Shown here: in pieces, positions 43,017 to 52,342 of the stretch
Position numbering within the stretch: the stretch's first letter is position 1
Layout of the letters: every line of letters starts with the position of its first letter
From: Nitrosococcus watsonii C-113
GTDB lineage: Bacteria > Pseudomonadota > Gammaproteobacteria > Nitrosococcales > Nitrosococcaceae
Assembly (NCBI RefSeq): GCF_000143085.1
Contig: NC_014315.1
Coordinates: 558,001 to 622,000 of the forward strand
Reading direction: 5' to 3'
Length of the DNA stretch: 64,000 nt
Position numbers and translations under genes: made by a program
Notes under the pieces: model-generated
Seen by the model: only the letters and a program-made list of their open reading frames with translations
Databases searched by the model: none
Told to the model about the DNA's origin: nothing

Positions 43017-43679
43017 CTATTCAGTAGTTGTGGTTGTCTGGTTTGAAGACGTCTTCCCCTGGGCAGTGAGATAGTCGGCGACTTCCAGCATTTGCTCAAA
43101 GCCACCTGCCATATTAGCATCGGTGCGGTATTTACCGTTGATGACGATGGCTGGAACCCCGGTAATACCCGAGGCCCGGGTAGTAGCGATTGCTTGCTGA
43201 ACTTTACCCTGAACAGCAAAGGACTCAAAAGTCGGCAAGAAGTCCTTTTTAGGAACCCCTAGCGTAGCAAAGAAGTCTGCCAGTGCTTCCTTGGTCTTGA
43301 ATTGGCGTCCTTCCAGATGCATGGCGTCGAATAAAGGGCGATGAACTTTATCGAGCACGCCCAAGGCTTCAGCAGTATAAAAAGCCTGGGCATGGAGCTG
43401 CCAGGAATCCCGGAATACTGCCGGGACGCGGATAAAGTCCACGTCCTCTGGTTTATTTTCCGCCCACTGCTCCAGAATCGGTTCAAAGCGATAGCAGTGG
43501 GGGCATCCATACCAGAATATCTCGAGCACTTCAGCTCTACCCGGTTCCATAGCATGCAAGGGGGGAGAGACTTTTTTATAGTGTACCCCCTCGGTGAAGG
43601 TTGGCTCCGCTGCCGCTCCTAATGGGGAGAGGAGCAGGAGGGAAAATGCCAGTAATAAGCCAGAGACGAATCGCAACAT
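43017..43679 (-). CDS. dsbA: Thiol:disulfide interchange protein DsbA
   Basis: DsbA (220 residues) is the periplasmic oxidase that introduces disulfide bonds. A signal peptide spans about residues 1-24 (LLLAFSLLLLSPLGAAA). The active site is EIFWYGCPHCYRFEP (CPHC at about 55-58), and the cis-Pro loop is GITGVPAIVINGKY. The thioredoxin fold is split by a helical insert, as expected. It lies 38 bp downstream of the cytochrome c4 gene and is likely cotranscribed. A Ser/Thr-rich tail (KTSSNQTTTTTE) ends it. Confidence 0.95.
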   Translation of the reverse strand: MLRFVSGLLLAFSLLLLSPLGAAAEPTFTEGVHYKKVSPPLHAMEPGRAEVLEIFWYGCPHCYRFEPILEQWAENKPEDVDFIRVPAVFRDSWQLHAQAFYTAEALGVLDKVHRPLFDAMHLEGRQFKTKEALADFFATLGVPKKDFLPTFESFAVQGKVQQAIATTRASGITGVPAIVINGKYRTDANMAGGFEQMLEVADYLTAQGKTSSNQTTTTTE

Positions 43680-43717
43680 ATTTAAATAAGTCCCCTAACA
43701 GTGAAAAAATTCCAATA

Positions 43718-44353
43718 TTAATGGGCCGCCTGCAGGCCTGACACATAGTGGGACACTGCGGTGATCTCTTCATCGGTCATTTTTTTGGCAACCCCTTGCA
43801 TCATTTGGTTGAGGCCATTGCTACGATCGCCGCTGTGGTAGCTTTTAAGTTGGCTTTCCACATAGGCTGCGTGCTGGCCTGAGAGACGAGGCCAGCTTGC
43901 CGCAGGATTGCCTTGCCCTGCGGGCCCATGGCAGGCTATACAAGCGGGAACGCCATTTTCTTTATTGCCTTGTCGGTAGATTTTTTGCCCTAGCTCAAGA
44001 TATTGCTCTGGCGTGCTTCCTTCGGTCATCGTCTGATGGGAGTAATAGGCCGCTAGATTGGCGATATCTTTATCGCTAAGATTGGCTGCCATTGATGACA
44101 TAATCGCATTCATCCGGGCGCCGGACTTATAATCCTGCAATTGTTTTTTAAGATAATTGACGTTTTGGCCCGCTAACTTAGGCCATTCGGCACTGGGGCT
44201 GTTACCGTCAGAGCCATGGCAGCTTTGGCAAGGGGTGCCTGTGGCTGTATCCGCACCAGCTTCCGGGTCGCCCGTTACCGGGGCGGCGCTGGAGCTGGCG
44301 GAAGATGCAAACAGGAGACAGGCAACGGCGACTGCGAAACGTTTTGATGTCAT
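43718..44353 (-). CDS. Di-haem cytochrome c4
   Basis: This 211-residue periplasmic cytochrome has a signal peptide (about 1-23, ending SSAAP) and two haem-c motifs: CQSCH (about 42-46) and CIACH (about 137-141). Each is followed by a distal Met candidate (ARMNAIMSSMAANLSDKDI and NGLNQMMQGVAKKMTDEEI). The two homologous halves, WPKLAGQNVNYLKKQL and WPRLSGQHAAYVESQL, mark cytochrome c4. The family passes electrons to terminal oxidases. It is divergent from engB and upstream of dsbA. Confidence 0.94.
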   Translation of the reverse strand: MTSKRFAVAVACLLFASSASSSAAPVTGDPEAGADTATGTPCQSCHGSDGNSPSAEWPKLAGQNVNYLKKQLQDYKSGARMNAIMSSMAANLSDKDIANLAAYYSHQTMTEGSTPEQYLELGQKIYRQGNKENGVPACIACHGPAGQGNPAASWPRLSGQHAAYVESQLKSYHSGDRSNGLNQMMQGVAKKMTDEEITAVSHYVSGLQAAH

Positions 44354-44521
44354 TAACAGATCCTCAGTTCTTAGTAATATTGGTAATGATGGTCACGCCA
44401 AGGCACCTTAAAAGTTGGATGTGCATGCTACACTGCTTAGAGAGATTTTTCTAGCCTGTTCCAGTGCTCTCAAGGCGATGGCCATGGCTTTTGCAGGCAT
44501 TTTTTGAGGAATAAAAAGGCG

Positions 44522-45124
44522 ATGAATTCCCTCTATCGTAAGGCCCATTATCAGGGAAGCGCTTATACTTTATCCCAATTACCTCCCGATAAAGGGATGG
44601 AGGTGGCGTTTGCGGGGCGCTCCAATGTAGGAAAATCAAGCGCCATTAATACTATCACGGGTATTGGAGGATTGGCACGAACCAGCAAGACGCCGGGGCG
44701 CACCCAGATGATCAATTTTTTTCAGCTGGATGCTCGCCGCTATTTAGTAGACCTTCCCGGTTATGGATATGCCAAGGTGCCAGAAGCGGTAAAGCAGCAG
44801 TGGCAACAGACTCTAAGCGCGTACTTGGAGCAACGCCGCGCCTTATGCGGAATCGTGCTGGTGGTGGATATTCGGCGTCTTTATCAGCCCTTTGATCTTC
44901 AGATGCTGGCATGGTGCCGCTCCAGGGAGTTGCCGGTCCGTATATTGTTGACTAAGAGCGATAAGTTAAAGAGGGGGGCTGCCAATCAAGCTCTCCAAAA
45001 GGCAACCGCGCACTTGCAGGAAGTTCTTCCCACGGCACGGGTGCAACTGTTTTCAGCCGTCAATCGTATGGGGGTTGAGGCGATACAGGCCCAGCTTGGT
45101 GGATGGTTTGGGCTGGCGGGATAA
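44522..45124 (+). CDS. engB: Ribosome biogenesis GTPase EngB (YsxC/YihA)
   Basis: EngB (200 residues) is an essential GTPase in large-subunit assembly. G1 is GRSNVGKSSAINT (about 32-44), G3 is DLPGYGYA (about 79-86), and G4 is LLTKSDKL. ATG 44522 with GAGG at 44506-44509 gives MNSLYRKAHYQGSAYT. The frame is open to a TTG at 44504, which overlaps that ribosome site and is rejected. It faces polA across the candidate sRNA, as yihA faces polA across spf in E. coli. Confidence 0.95.
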   Translation: MNSLYRKAHYQGSAYTLSQLPPDKGMEVAFAGRSNVGKSSAINTITGIGGLARTSKTPGRTQMINFFQLDARRYLVDLPGYGYAKVPEAVKQQWQQTLSAYLEQRRALCGIVLVVDIRRLYQPFDLQMLAWCRSRELPVRILLTKSDKLKRGAANQALQKATAHLQEVLPTARVQLFSAVNRMGVEAIQAQLGGWFGLAG

Positions 45125-45135
45125 ACTGTGGCCAT

Positions 45136-45168
45136 AAAAAAGCCCCGGCTCAAGGGGAAAACCGGGGC
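45136..45168 (-). terminator. Intrinsic terminator ending the polA/sRNA region
   Basis: A GC-rich stem GCCCCGG/CCGGGGC (45142-45148 with 45162-45168) is followed on the minus strand by six U (45141-45136). There is no T-run on the plus-strand side, so it acts for polA or the candidate sRNA, not for engB. Confidence 0.88.
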
Positions 45169-45253
45169 AATCTCTGGTCCGGCTTAGGGGGCTTCGGACC
45201 AGAGGACAATCCCGCCCAGGGAGGCGGGCGGGAGAGCGCAACAAATTAAAGAT
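45136..45253 (-). ncRNA. Candidate small RNA in the spf/ErsA position between polA and engB
   Basis: On the minus strand, downstream of polA, three hairpins lie in series. GGCGGG-side arms pair CCCGCC (45211-45216) with GGCGGG (45223-45228). CTCTGGTCCG (45172-45181) pairs with CGGACCAGAG (45195-45204). GCCCCGG (45142-45148) pairs with CCGGGGC (45162-45168), followed by six U. The predicted transcript is about 118 nt and has C-rich segments (CTCTCCCGCC) like target-pairing regions. The place is occupied by Spot 42 in E. coli and ErsA in Pseudomonas. No sequence identity with either is claimed. It could also be only an elaborate polA terminator. Confidence 0.55.
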
Positions 45254-45259
45254 TACGCT

Positions 45260-45286
45260 CTTATAAATTAAAGACCATTCACTCAA
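45260..45286 (-). promoter_or_regulatory. Possible promoter of the candidate sRNA
   Basis: TATAAG at 45265-45260 could serve as -10 and TTGAGT at 45286-45281 as -35, on the minus strand. The spacing is 15 bp, shorter than ideal. It lies in the gap just after the polA stop, so transcription would start near 45253. Confidence 0.35.
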
Positions 45287-45324
45287 TAGAAAGTTCGGCA
45301 AAGTTTCCAGTTCGCGATGTTCAT

Positions 45325-48030
45325 TCAATGGGCTTCATCCCAGTTGGCGCCGCTTCCTATTTCCACGATTAACGGTATCTTGAGTTGGGCGGCTGCGGTC
45401 ATGTTCTCCCGGATTGCTCTCATCGTAATCTCCAGCTTATCTTCCGCCACTTCAAATACCAGCTCATCGTGAACCTGCATGATCATGCGGGCGTTGTCGC
45501 TATTTTTTTGTAACCAGCCATCAGTGTGGATCATTGCCCGCTTGATGATATCCGCCGCGCTGCCCTGCATGGGGGCATTAATGGCGGTGCGTTCAGCTTG
45601 GTTGCGGCGTTGGGTTTGCCGGGAGTGGATGTCAGGCAGATACAGTCGGCGGCCAAAGAGAGTTTCCACATAACCTTTCTGGCGGGCTTGCTGGCAGATA
45701 TTGTCCATATAGGCTTTAACGCCAGGGTAGCGTTGAAAGTAGCGCTCTATGTAGTGCTGTGCGGCAGTACGGTTGATTCCCAATTGCCGGCCAAGCCCGT
45801 GGGCAGACATACCATAGATAAGGCCAAAATTGATGGCCTTGGCACTGCGTCGCTGTTCAGGGGTTACTTCTTCCAGGGGAGTGCGGAAAACTTCGGTGGC
45901 TGTTCGCTGGTGGATATCTTCTTCCGCTTCGAAAGCAGCCAGCAACCCTTCATCTTCCGAGAGATGGGCCATGATACGCAATTCAATCTGAGAGTAATCG
46001 GCGGCGACTAAGCGGTAACCGGGTGGGGCGATAAATGTCTGGCGAATCCGCCGGCCTTCAGCAGTACGGATGGGAATATTTTGCAAGTTAGGATCGGAAG
46101 AAGAAAGGCGTCCAGTAGCGGTAACGGCTTGATGATAGGAAGTATGGACTCGCCCAGTATGAGGGTTGACCTGCAGCGGCAGGCGATCTGTGTAGGTGGA
46201 TTTGAGCTTGCTCAGGGTACGGTATTGGAGGAGCCGTTGGGGGAGGGGATAATCAAGGGCCAGTTCCTGCAGCACCGTTTCCGCTGTCGAGGGCTGGCCA
46301 GTGGGGGTCTTGCGGGTTACCGGCAGTTTTAACTTCTCGTAGAGAATAGCCTGAATCTGTTTGGGCGAAGCGAGATTAAAGGACTCTCCCGCCAGATCAA
46401 AAGCTTCTTGTTCGAGTTTTTTCAAGCGCGCGGCCAATTCATCGCTTTGGGTTTTAAGTTGCGTTGTATCCACCTGGACCCCATTGCGTTCCATACGAGA
46501 AAGTACAGGAATGAGAGGGATTTCCAATTCCTGGTAAAGGCGGCGGAGGCTTTCTTCCTGTTGAATACGAGGCCAGAAATAGCGGTGAAGCTGAAGGCTG
46601 ATGTCGGCATCTTCCGCCGCGTAGGGAGCGGCTTTTTCAATGGTAACCTGGTTGAAGGGTAGCTGCTTGCTCCCCTTGCCCGCTACCATCTCATAGGTAA
46701 TGGTGGTTCGCTGGAGATATTTTAGGGCTAGGGAATCCATATTGTGCCGGGTAGCGGTACTGTCAAGCACATAGGACTCCAGCATGGAATCGTGATGAAT
46801 TCCTTGCAGCTCGATGCCGTAATTAGCGAGCACATTGCGGTCAAATTTAAGGTTTTGCCCTACTTTGCCGTGGCGGGGGTCTTCTAGGAGCGGCTTGAGT
46901 CGCGCTAAAACCTGCTCACGGGGTAGCTGGGGGGGAGCGGTGGCATCCTCATGACCGAGAGGAATATACATGGCTTCATGGGGCTGGATGGCAAAAGAGA
47001 GGCCGACGATTTCGGCCTCCATATAGTCCAAGCTATTGGTTTCTAGATCGAAGGCAAATAATTCAGTTGTTTTCAAGCGGGCAATCCAATGCTCGAGGCT
47101 TTCTTCGGAAAACACCGTCTCATAAGCAGGAGCAGGGTTCGTTGAAGGATGAGGGGTTGAGGCGTGACTGTTCTCGTTGTCCAGAAGTTCACGGAGCCAG
47201 CTTTTGAATTCCAGGGCAGCGTACAATTCACGCAGGGCGGAAATATTAGGCGGCGCACGTTGCAACTCTTTAGGACTCCAATCTAGGGATACATCCTGAC
47301 GAATGGTGGCCAATTGTTTTGCCAAGGGAAGTTGAGGGAGATGGGATCGTAGATTTTCTCCCATCTTGCCTTTGATGTCGGAGGCATATGCCATGATTTG
47401 ATCCAGACTGTGATACTGGCAGAGCAATTTGGCGGCTGTTTTAGGACCTACTCCAGGGATACCGGGGATATTGTCTACCGTATCGCCCACCAGTGCCAGG
47501 TAATCGACTATTTGTTCCGGGGAAACATTGAATTTGGCCTTCACGCCAGCGGGGTCCAATTTAGATAGATTCATGGTGTTGACCAGGTTGACATGGGGAT
47601 TGACTAGCTGGGCCAAATCCTTATCGCCACTGGAAATGAGGGTTTCCAGCCGTTGCGCGGTTGCTTGCCGGGCCAAGGTGCCGATAACATCGTCAGCCTC
47701 AACCCCTTTCATACAGAGCAGCGGCAAGCCAAGGGCCCGGATGAGATCGTGGAGGGGCTGAATCTGACAGGCAAGCTCTTCTGGCATGGGAGGGCGATGA
47801 GCTTTGTATTGCTCAAAGAGCTCATGACGAAATGTTTTGCCCTTGGCATCAAAAACTACCGCTATGTATTGGGGTTGATACTCATCAAGCAGCTTGCGCA
47901 GCATATTGATGACCCCGTAGATTGCCCCGGTAGGTTGGCCTTTAGAAGTCGTTAAGGATGGCAGTGCATGGAAAGCACGAAAGAGATAGGAGGAGCCGTC
48001 GATTAAAATAAGCACCGGGTTTTGCGCCAT
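45325..48030 (-). CDS. polA: DNA polymerase I
   Basis: PolA (901 residues) joins Okazaki fragments and repairs DNA. The 5'-3' exonuclease domain covers about 1-290 (LILIDGSSYLFRAFHALP, VFDAKGKTFRHELFEQYK, GVEADDVIGTLAR). A 3'-5' proofreading domain (about 310-490) keeps its acidic residues in FAFDLETNSLDYMEAEIVGL. The polymerase domain has DYSQIELRIMAHLS and MIMQVHDELVFEV. The start is ATG 48030 (MAQNPVLILIDG); the upstream extension to 48135 is not family-like. Confidence 0.97.
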   Translation of the reverse strand: MAQNPVLILIDGSSYLFRAFHALPSLTTSKGQPTGAIYGVINMLRKLLDEYQPQYIAVVFDAKGKTFRHELFEQYKAHRPPMPEELACQIQPLHDLIRALGLPLLCMKGVEADDVIGTLARQATAQRLETLISSGDKDLAQLVNPHVNLVNTMNLSKLDPAGVKAKFNVSPEQIVDYLALVGDTVDNIPGIPGVGPKTAAKLLCQYHSLDQIMAYASDIKGKMGENLRSHLPQLPLAKQLATIRQDVSLDWSPKELQRAPPNISALRELYAALEFKSWLRELLDNENSHASTPHPSTNPAPAYETVFSEESLEHWIARLKTTELFAFDLETNSLDYMEAEIVGLSFAIQPHEAMYIPLGHEDATAPPQLPREQVLARLKPLLEDPRHGKVGQNLKFDRNVLANYGIELQGIHHDSMLESYVLDSTATRHNMDSLALKYLQRTTITYEMVAGKGSKQLPFNQVTIEKAAPYAAEDADISLQLHRYFWPRIQQEESLRRLYQELEIPLIPVLSRMERNGVQVDTTQLKTQSDELAARLKKLEQEAFDLAGESFNLASPKQIQAILYEKLKLPVTRKTPTGQPSTAETVLQELALDYPLPQRLLQYRTLSKLKSTYTDRLPLQVNPHTGRVHTSYHQAVTATGRLSSSDPNLQNIPIRTAEGRRIRQTFIAPPGYRLVAADYSQIELRIMAHLSEDEGLLAAFEAEEDIHQRTATEVFRTPLEEVTPEQRRSAKAINFGLIYGMSAHGLGRQLGINRTAAQHYIERYFQRYPGVKAYMDNICQQARQKGYVETLFGRRLYLPDIHSRQTQRRNQAERTAINAPMQGSAADIIKRAMIHTDGWLQKNSDNARMIMQVHDELVFEVAEDKLEITMRAIRENMTAAAQLKIPLIVEIGSGANWDEAH

Positions 48031-48182
48031 GATCACATAGAGCCTATTTAAGATATAACGGTTTATGGTTAGAACGCAGTCAAAGAAAATTATAGAGCCA
48101 GGGCGTAGTATGCTATTAGGCGTAAGGTATCTCACCTAAGCAGGAAATGCGATGATAAACATTAGTACCACCAGGACCTATT

Positions 48183-48908
48183 ATGGGCAAACGAAATAAG
48201 CACTTCTTTACGGAGCGAAGGGCTATCAATGATTCTTTGCTTACCCGGGAGTCATGGAAAGTTTTCCAAATCATGGCGGAATTTGTGGAGGGATTTGAAC
48301 GTTTAGCCACTATTCGCCCTTCGGTCAGTATCTTTGGCTCGGCCCGTATGGTACCTGAACATCCCTACTACCAACTTACTGAGGAGATTGCCCGGGTTCT
48401 GTCCGATGCCGGATTTAGCATTGTCAGTGGCGGTGGTCCTGGCCTTATGGAAGCTGCTAATAAGGGGGCTTTTACAGGTGTCTCCCCCAGTGTAGGACTC
48501 AATATTAGCTTGCCCCATGAGCAGAGCGCTAATGAATACCAGGATATTGCTGTTAATTTCCGCCATTTTTTCTCCCGTAAAGTGATGTTTGTCAAATATG
48601 CCTCTGCTTATGTGGTGTTACCCGGCGGGTTTGGGACGCTGGATGAGTTGGCGGAAATTCTAACTTTAGTGCAAACTGGTAAATCGCGGCGGATTCCAAT
48701 TATTTTGGTGCATTCCTCCTTTTGGGCGGGGTTGATCGATTGGTTTAAGGAATACTTGGTAGAGGAAGGAATGATAGACCACCATGATCTAGATTTGTTT
48801 AAAGTCCTGGACAAGCCTCAGGAGGTCGTGGATGCTATTTTTAGTTTTTACGAAAGCCGTGGTTTTGAACCTTCGGCGGAAGAGCGGGAGCGACTGCTCA
48901 ACCTGTAA
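48183..48908 (+). CDS. LOG-family (TIGR00730) nucleotide phosphoribohydrolase
   Basis: This 241-residue protein has the Rossmann-like LOG/lysine-decarboxylase-like fold. Visible motifs are VSIFGSARM (about 48-56), SGGGPGLMEAANKGA (about 84-98) and the signature PGGFGTLDELAEILT (about 142-156). Family members release the base from nucleoside 5'-monophosphates; some make cytokinins. The old name lysine decarboxylase is misleading. It is divergent from polA with about 150 bp between. Confidence 0.9.
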   Translation: MGKRNKHFFTERRAINDSLLTRESWKVFQIMAEFVEGFERLATIRPSVSIFGSARMVPEHPYYQLTEEIARVLSDAGFSIVSGGGPGLMEAANKGAFTGVSPSVGLNISLPHEQSANEYQDIAVNFRHFFSRKVMFVKYASAYVVLPGGFGTLDELAEILTLVQTGKSRRIPIILVHSSFWAGLIDWFKEYLVEEGMIDHHDLDLFKVLDKPQEVVDAIFSFYESRGFEPSAEERERLLNL

Positions 48909-48931
48909 GCAACTTTTCCAGGGAACAGCCC

Positions 48932-49285
48932 ATGTTTATACTTTATCCTAGGGTGCTAATATATCTAAATTTTTTATGGTTCTTGCTGGTGTCTGCACCG
49001 GCTTTTTCGGAAGAGCCGGAAGATCTTGTTCCCCTACCCGATCTTCCTTCCTTGCCCGGGCAAGCTGACACCATGGAGCCTGAAATCAAAATTATTCAAA
49101 AGGGGGAGAATATGATTGAAGAATATCGCCTCAATGGAAAGCTTTATCAAATTAAGGTAACGCCTAGTATTGGCCCGTCCTATTTTCTTGTGGATGCGGA
49201 TGGTGATGGTGACTTTGAGAGTCGTTTTGAAGGGCCGGTTAATTCAGATATGCTGATTCCTAGCTGGGTTATTTTTCGCTGGTAG
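48932..49285 (+). CDS. DUF2782 domain protein, exported
   Basis: This 117-residue protein has an N-terminal signal or anchor (about 8-26, ending SAPAFSE). A small domain follows (EPEIKIIQKGENMIEEYRLNGKLYQIKVTP, then PSYFLVDADGDGDFESRF). The family, DUF2782, is often found near polA in gammaproteobacteria and has no known function. It follows the LOG gene by 23 bp and is probably cotranscribed. Confidence 0.82.
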   Translation: MFILYPRVLIYLNFLWFLLVSAPAFSEEPEDLVPLPDLPSLPGQADTMEPEIKIIQKGENMIEEYRLNGKLYQIKVTPSIGPSYFLVDADGDGDFESRFEGPVNSDMLIPSWVIFRW

Positions 49286-49305
49286 CACGCGCTTGTATTC
49301 ATAAG

Positions 49306-51312
49306 CTAGTCTTCCAGGTAAGTGTATCCTTTCAACCCTGCTTCTAACTCCTGAAGATAGAGGCAGCGTTGCTGCTTATCAAGGGCCGCGTGGCTGAGTT
49401 TAGCCTGTAAATGTTCCTTTATTTCGGCGGCATCAAAGCGCACTTGCTGGAGGACCGATTCCACTGTGTCTCCTTTGAGGGCATGGCGCAGGCGGAATCC
49501 TCCTTGCCCATCGGCCTCCACATGGACTGAATCGGTGGCGCCGAATAGGTTATGAATATCACCGAGAATTTCCTGATAGGCGCCTACCAGAAAGAAACCT
49601 AATAAATAGGATTCACCGGGAATGAGAGGATGTAAAGGCAAGCTGGTTTCAATGCCTTCCCCATCGACGTAAAGATCGATGCGTCCATCGGAGTCACAGG
49701 TCAAGTCTTCTATCCACACCCGCTCGGTCGGTGGTTGTTCCAGACGGTGCAGGGGCATGATGGGAAAGATCTGATTAATAGCCCAGGAGTCAGGCAGGGA
49801 GCGAAATAGGGAAAAATTGCAGAAAGCCTTTGCCGTTAGCTTTCCCTCTAGTTCGTCCAAAATTTCCCGGTGGGCGCGAACCTGGGGGCTGAGGAACGAG
49901 CGAATCCGGCGGCAAAGGGCAAAATAAAGCTGCTCCGCTTGGGCTCGTTGTTGCAAGCCCAGAATCCCATGATTGAACATATCCAGGGCGTCAGCGATAC
50001 CCTGGCTGGCATCATGATAGGCTTCGATAGCCGAGCGTCGGGTAAGCTTCTGGTAGCTTTGCCATAATCCTTGCGTGATAGACGGATCGTCGACAGCGGG
50101 GGCGGGAGGTTCTTCCTTGCCAGGAGCTGGTTGGATGTCAATGATATTGCTGATAAGAATGGCATGGTGAGCCACCATAGCCCGTCCTGCCTCGGTAATA
50201 ATCTCGGGGTGGGGTAGCTGGTGAGTTTCGCAAGTCTCCCACAATCCATGAACGATTTTATGGGCATATTCTGGGAGGGTATAATTGGTGGAGCAAAGAC
50301 CGCGGGTGTGGGTGCCATCATAGTCTACGCCAAGTCCCCCGCCCACATCGACACTGCGCAAAGGAACACCCAGTTCCCGCAGGGTGGCGTAATAGCGCCC
50401 CGCTTCCCGGATGCCCCGCTGGATGTCGGCGATATTGGGAAGTTGCGAGCCCATATGAAAATGCAGCAGGGTAAGGCAATGGATCATGCCGATTTGGCGA
50501 AGCCGCTGGATCATCATGAGGACTTGTTCGGCAGACAGGCCAAATTTACCCTTCTCACCCCCCGTGTTTTGCCATTTGCCTTTTCCAATAGAAGCAAGAC
50601 GGACTCGTACCCCCAGTAGCGGCTCTACCTTTAGAGCCTGGGCTTGGCGGATAATATGTTCTAGCTCAGAGGGTTTTTCCACCACCAGATAAATCCGTAA
50701 TCCTAATTGTCGTCCCATCAAAGCCAGACGGATATATTCACGGTCTTTGTAGCCGTTACAAATAACCAGGGCGCCAGGCCGGGATAAAGCCATGACCGCC
50801 AATAATTCGGGCTTACTTCCCGCTTCTAACCCTAGGCGGTCAGAATCCGCTGCCAGGATTTCCTGAATGACCTGCCGCTGCTGGTTCACCTTGATGGGAT
50901 AGACGGCACTAAAGGACCCTTGATAATGGGTAGCGGTCATGGCTTCGGTAAAAGCGGCCCGCAGGCTTTGGGCGCGATGGTGGAGAATTCCCGAAAAACG
51001 TACTAATACGGGTAAAGAAAGTCCTGCTTCCAAGAGTGCCTGGCTTACTTGGTAGAGATCGATGGTGGTTTGGCTGTTGGGGCCATCAGGGCGAACCACG
51101 AGATGGCCTTGGGCGTTAATATCGAAATAACCTTCGCTCCATTGGGTGATATTGTAGAGTTCTTGCGAATGTTGGATATTCCAGTTTGCTGGCATCGGAG
51201 CCTTCTTTAATGTTAGAGGATAGAAAATAATGGCTTGTTTTTCTGCCAGGCGCCTGCCTTCCGCAGTGCTCCAGTCCACGCTCAGCCCGTTTATTTGCTG
51301 ATGAACGGGCAC
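49306..51312 (-). CDS. speA: Biosynthetic arginine decarboxylase
   Basis: SpeA (668 residues) decarboxylates arginine to agmatine with pyridoxal phosphate, the first step toward putrescine and spermidine. The PLP Lys is in AVYPIKVNQQRQVIQEIL (about 135-152). Other motifs are GLEAGSKPELLAVMAL, CNGYKDREYIRLAL, LLHFHMGSQLPN and SVDVGGGLGVDYDG. The length matches E. coli SpeA (658). It is divergent from speE across 92 bp, so both polyamine genes may share control. Its 3' end converges on the DUF2782 gene. Confidence 0.96.
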   Translation of the reverse strand: MPVHQQINGLSVDWSTAEGRRLAEKQAIIFYPLTLKKAPMPANWNIQHSQELYNITQWSEGYFDINAQGHLVVRPDGPNSQTTIDLYQVSQALLEAGLSLPVLVRFSGILHHRAQSLRAAFTEAMTATHYQGSFSAVYPIKVNQQRQVIQEILAADSDRLGLEAGSKPELLAVMALSRPGALVICNGYKDREYIRLALMGRQLGLRIYLVVEKPSELEHIIRQAQALKVEPLLGVRVRLASIGKGKWQNTGGEKGKFGLSAEQVLMMIQRLRQIGMIHCLTLLHFHMGSQLPNIADIQRGIREAGRYYATLRELGVPLRSVDVGGGLGVDYDGTHTRGLCSTNYTLPEYAHKIVHGLWETCETHQLPHPEIITEAGRAMVAHHAILISNIIDIQPAPGKEEPPAPAVDDPSITQGLWQSYQKLTRRSAIEAYHDASQGIADALDMFNHGILGLQQRAQAEQLYFALCRRIRSFLSPQVRAHREILDELEGKLTAKAFCNFSLFRSLPDSWAINQIFPIMPLHRLEQPPTERVWIEDLTCDSDGRIDLYVDGEGIETSLPLHPLIPGESYLLGFFLVGAYQEILGDIHNLFGATDSVHVEADGQGGFRLRHALKGDTVESVLQQVRFDAAEIKEHLQAKLSHAALDKQQRCLYLQELEAGLKGYTYLED

Positions 51313-51404
51313 TTGTCAGGGTAACATGAGGCGGCTATTATCCCTTGATTTTACCTTTTATCAAGCAGTTAAAATATATTGAGGGCGTCGGTTGGGGAGG
51401 CAGT

Positions 51405-52259
51405 ATGCAGTTAGATCCGAAGAGGTGGTTCACTGAGATTTGTAAGGAAGGCGGCCTCGCTTTTTCGCTTGCCATCAAGGAAAAACTCCATGCGCAGACC
51501 ACTCCCTATCAGCATATTGAGATTTATCAGACCGAAGCTTTCGGTCGACTGATGGTCATTGATGGTTTCATTATGCTTTCTGAACGGGATAATTTTTTCT
51601 ACCATGAGATGATGGCTCACCCGGTGTTGTTTACCCACCCTCATCCCCGGCGGGTACTGATCATCGGGGGAGGGGATTGCGGGACTTTGCGAGAGGTGCT
51701 TAAGCATGAGGGCGTCAAACAAGTCCAGCAAGTAGAGATTGATGAGCAGGTTACCCGGTTGGCGGAAAAATATTTTCCAGAACTGTGCCAGAGTAATAAT
51801 GATCCCCGGGCCCATTTCCACTTCGGTGATGGACTGCGCTTTGTGGCCCAAGCGCCCGCCAACAGCGTCGATGTTATGATCATTGATAGTACCGATCCGA
51901 TCGGCCCCGCGGAGGGTCTTTTTCAGGCTTCGTTTTATGCTGATTGCCAACGGTTATTGGGGGACAAGGGGATTCTCGTGCATCAAAGCGAATCTCCCCT
52001 GATCCATTTGGATCTCCTCAAAAAGATGCGGGCGGAAATGAAGAAGGGGGGCTTTTCCCAGGTGCGGACTTTGACTTACCCTCAGTGCGTTTACCCTTCT
52101 GGTTGGTGGAGTGCGACTTTGGCGGGGCATGCCTTGCCCTGCTTCCGAGAGCAAGATGCCGCGGCTAAAAATTTTCCAACCCGCTATTATAATGTGGATA
52201 TCCACCGGGCTTCCCTGGCTATTCCAGAATTTCTACGGCAGACGGAAGAGTCCTCATAG
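51405..52259 (+). CDS. speE: Spermidine synthase (polyamine aminopropyltransferase)
   Basis: SpeE (284 residues) transfers aminopropyl from decarboxylated SAM to putrescine. Visible motifs are FGRLMVIDGFIMLSERDNFFYHEMMAH (Asp, Tyr, His), VLIIGGGDCGTLREVLKH (about 81-98) and MIIDSTDPIGPAEGLF with the catalytic Asp. ATG 51405 follows GGGGAGG at 51394-51400, a strong ribosome site; the open frame to 51345 is ignored. SpeD and SpeB are not in the window. Confidence 0.96.
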   Translation: MQLDPKRWFTEICKEGGLAFSLAIKEKLHAQTTPYQHIEIYQTEAFGRLMVIDGFIMLSERDNFFYHEMMAHPVLFTHPHPRRVLIIGGGDCGTLREVLKHEGVKQVQQVEIDEQVTRLAEKYFPELCQSNNDPRAHFHFGDGLRFVAQAPANSVDVMIIDSTDPIGPAEGLFQASFYADCQRLLGDKGILVHQSESPLIHLDLLKKMRAEMKKGGFSQVRTLTYPQCVYPSGWWSATLAGHALPCFREQDAAAKNFPTRYYNVDIHRASLAIPEFLRQTEESS

Positions 52260-52342
52260 AGGATGGGGATAAGTCCTCAATCCCGTTGGGGGAATGTCTC
52301 TAAGAAAGCTAATAATAAGTTGCCCTTAAAAGAGGGTGGCGC

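Noticed and set aside
48031-48135. Longer DNA polymerase I with an extra 35 residues
   Set aside because: Family alignment starts at MAQNPVLILIDG; the extension reads like untranslated leader.
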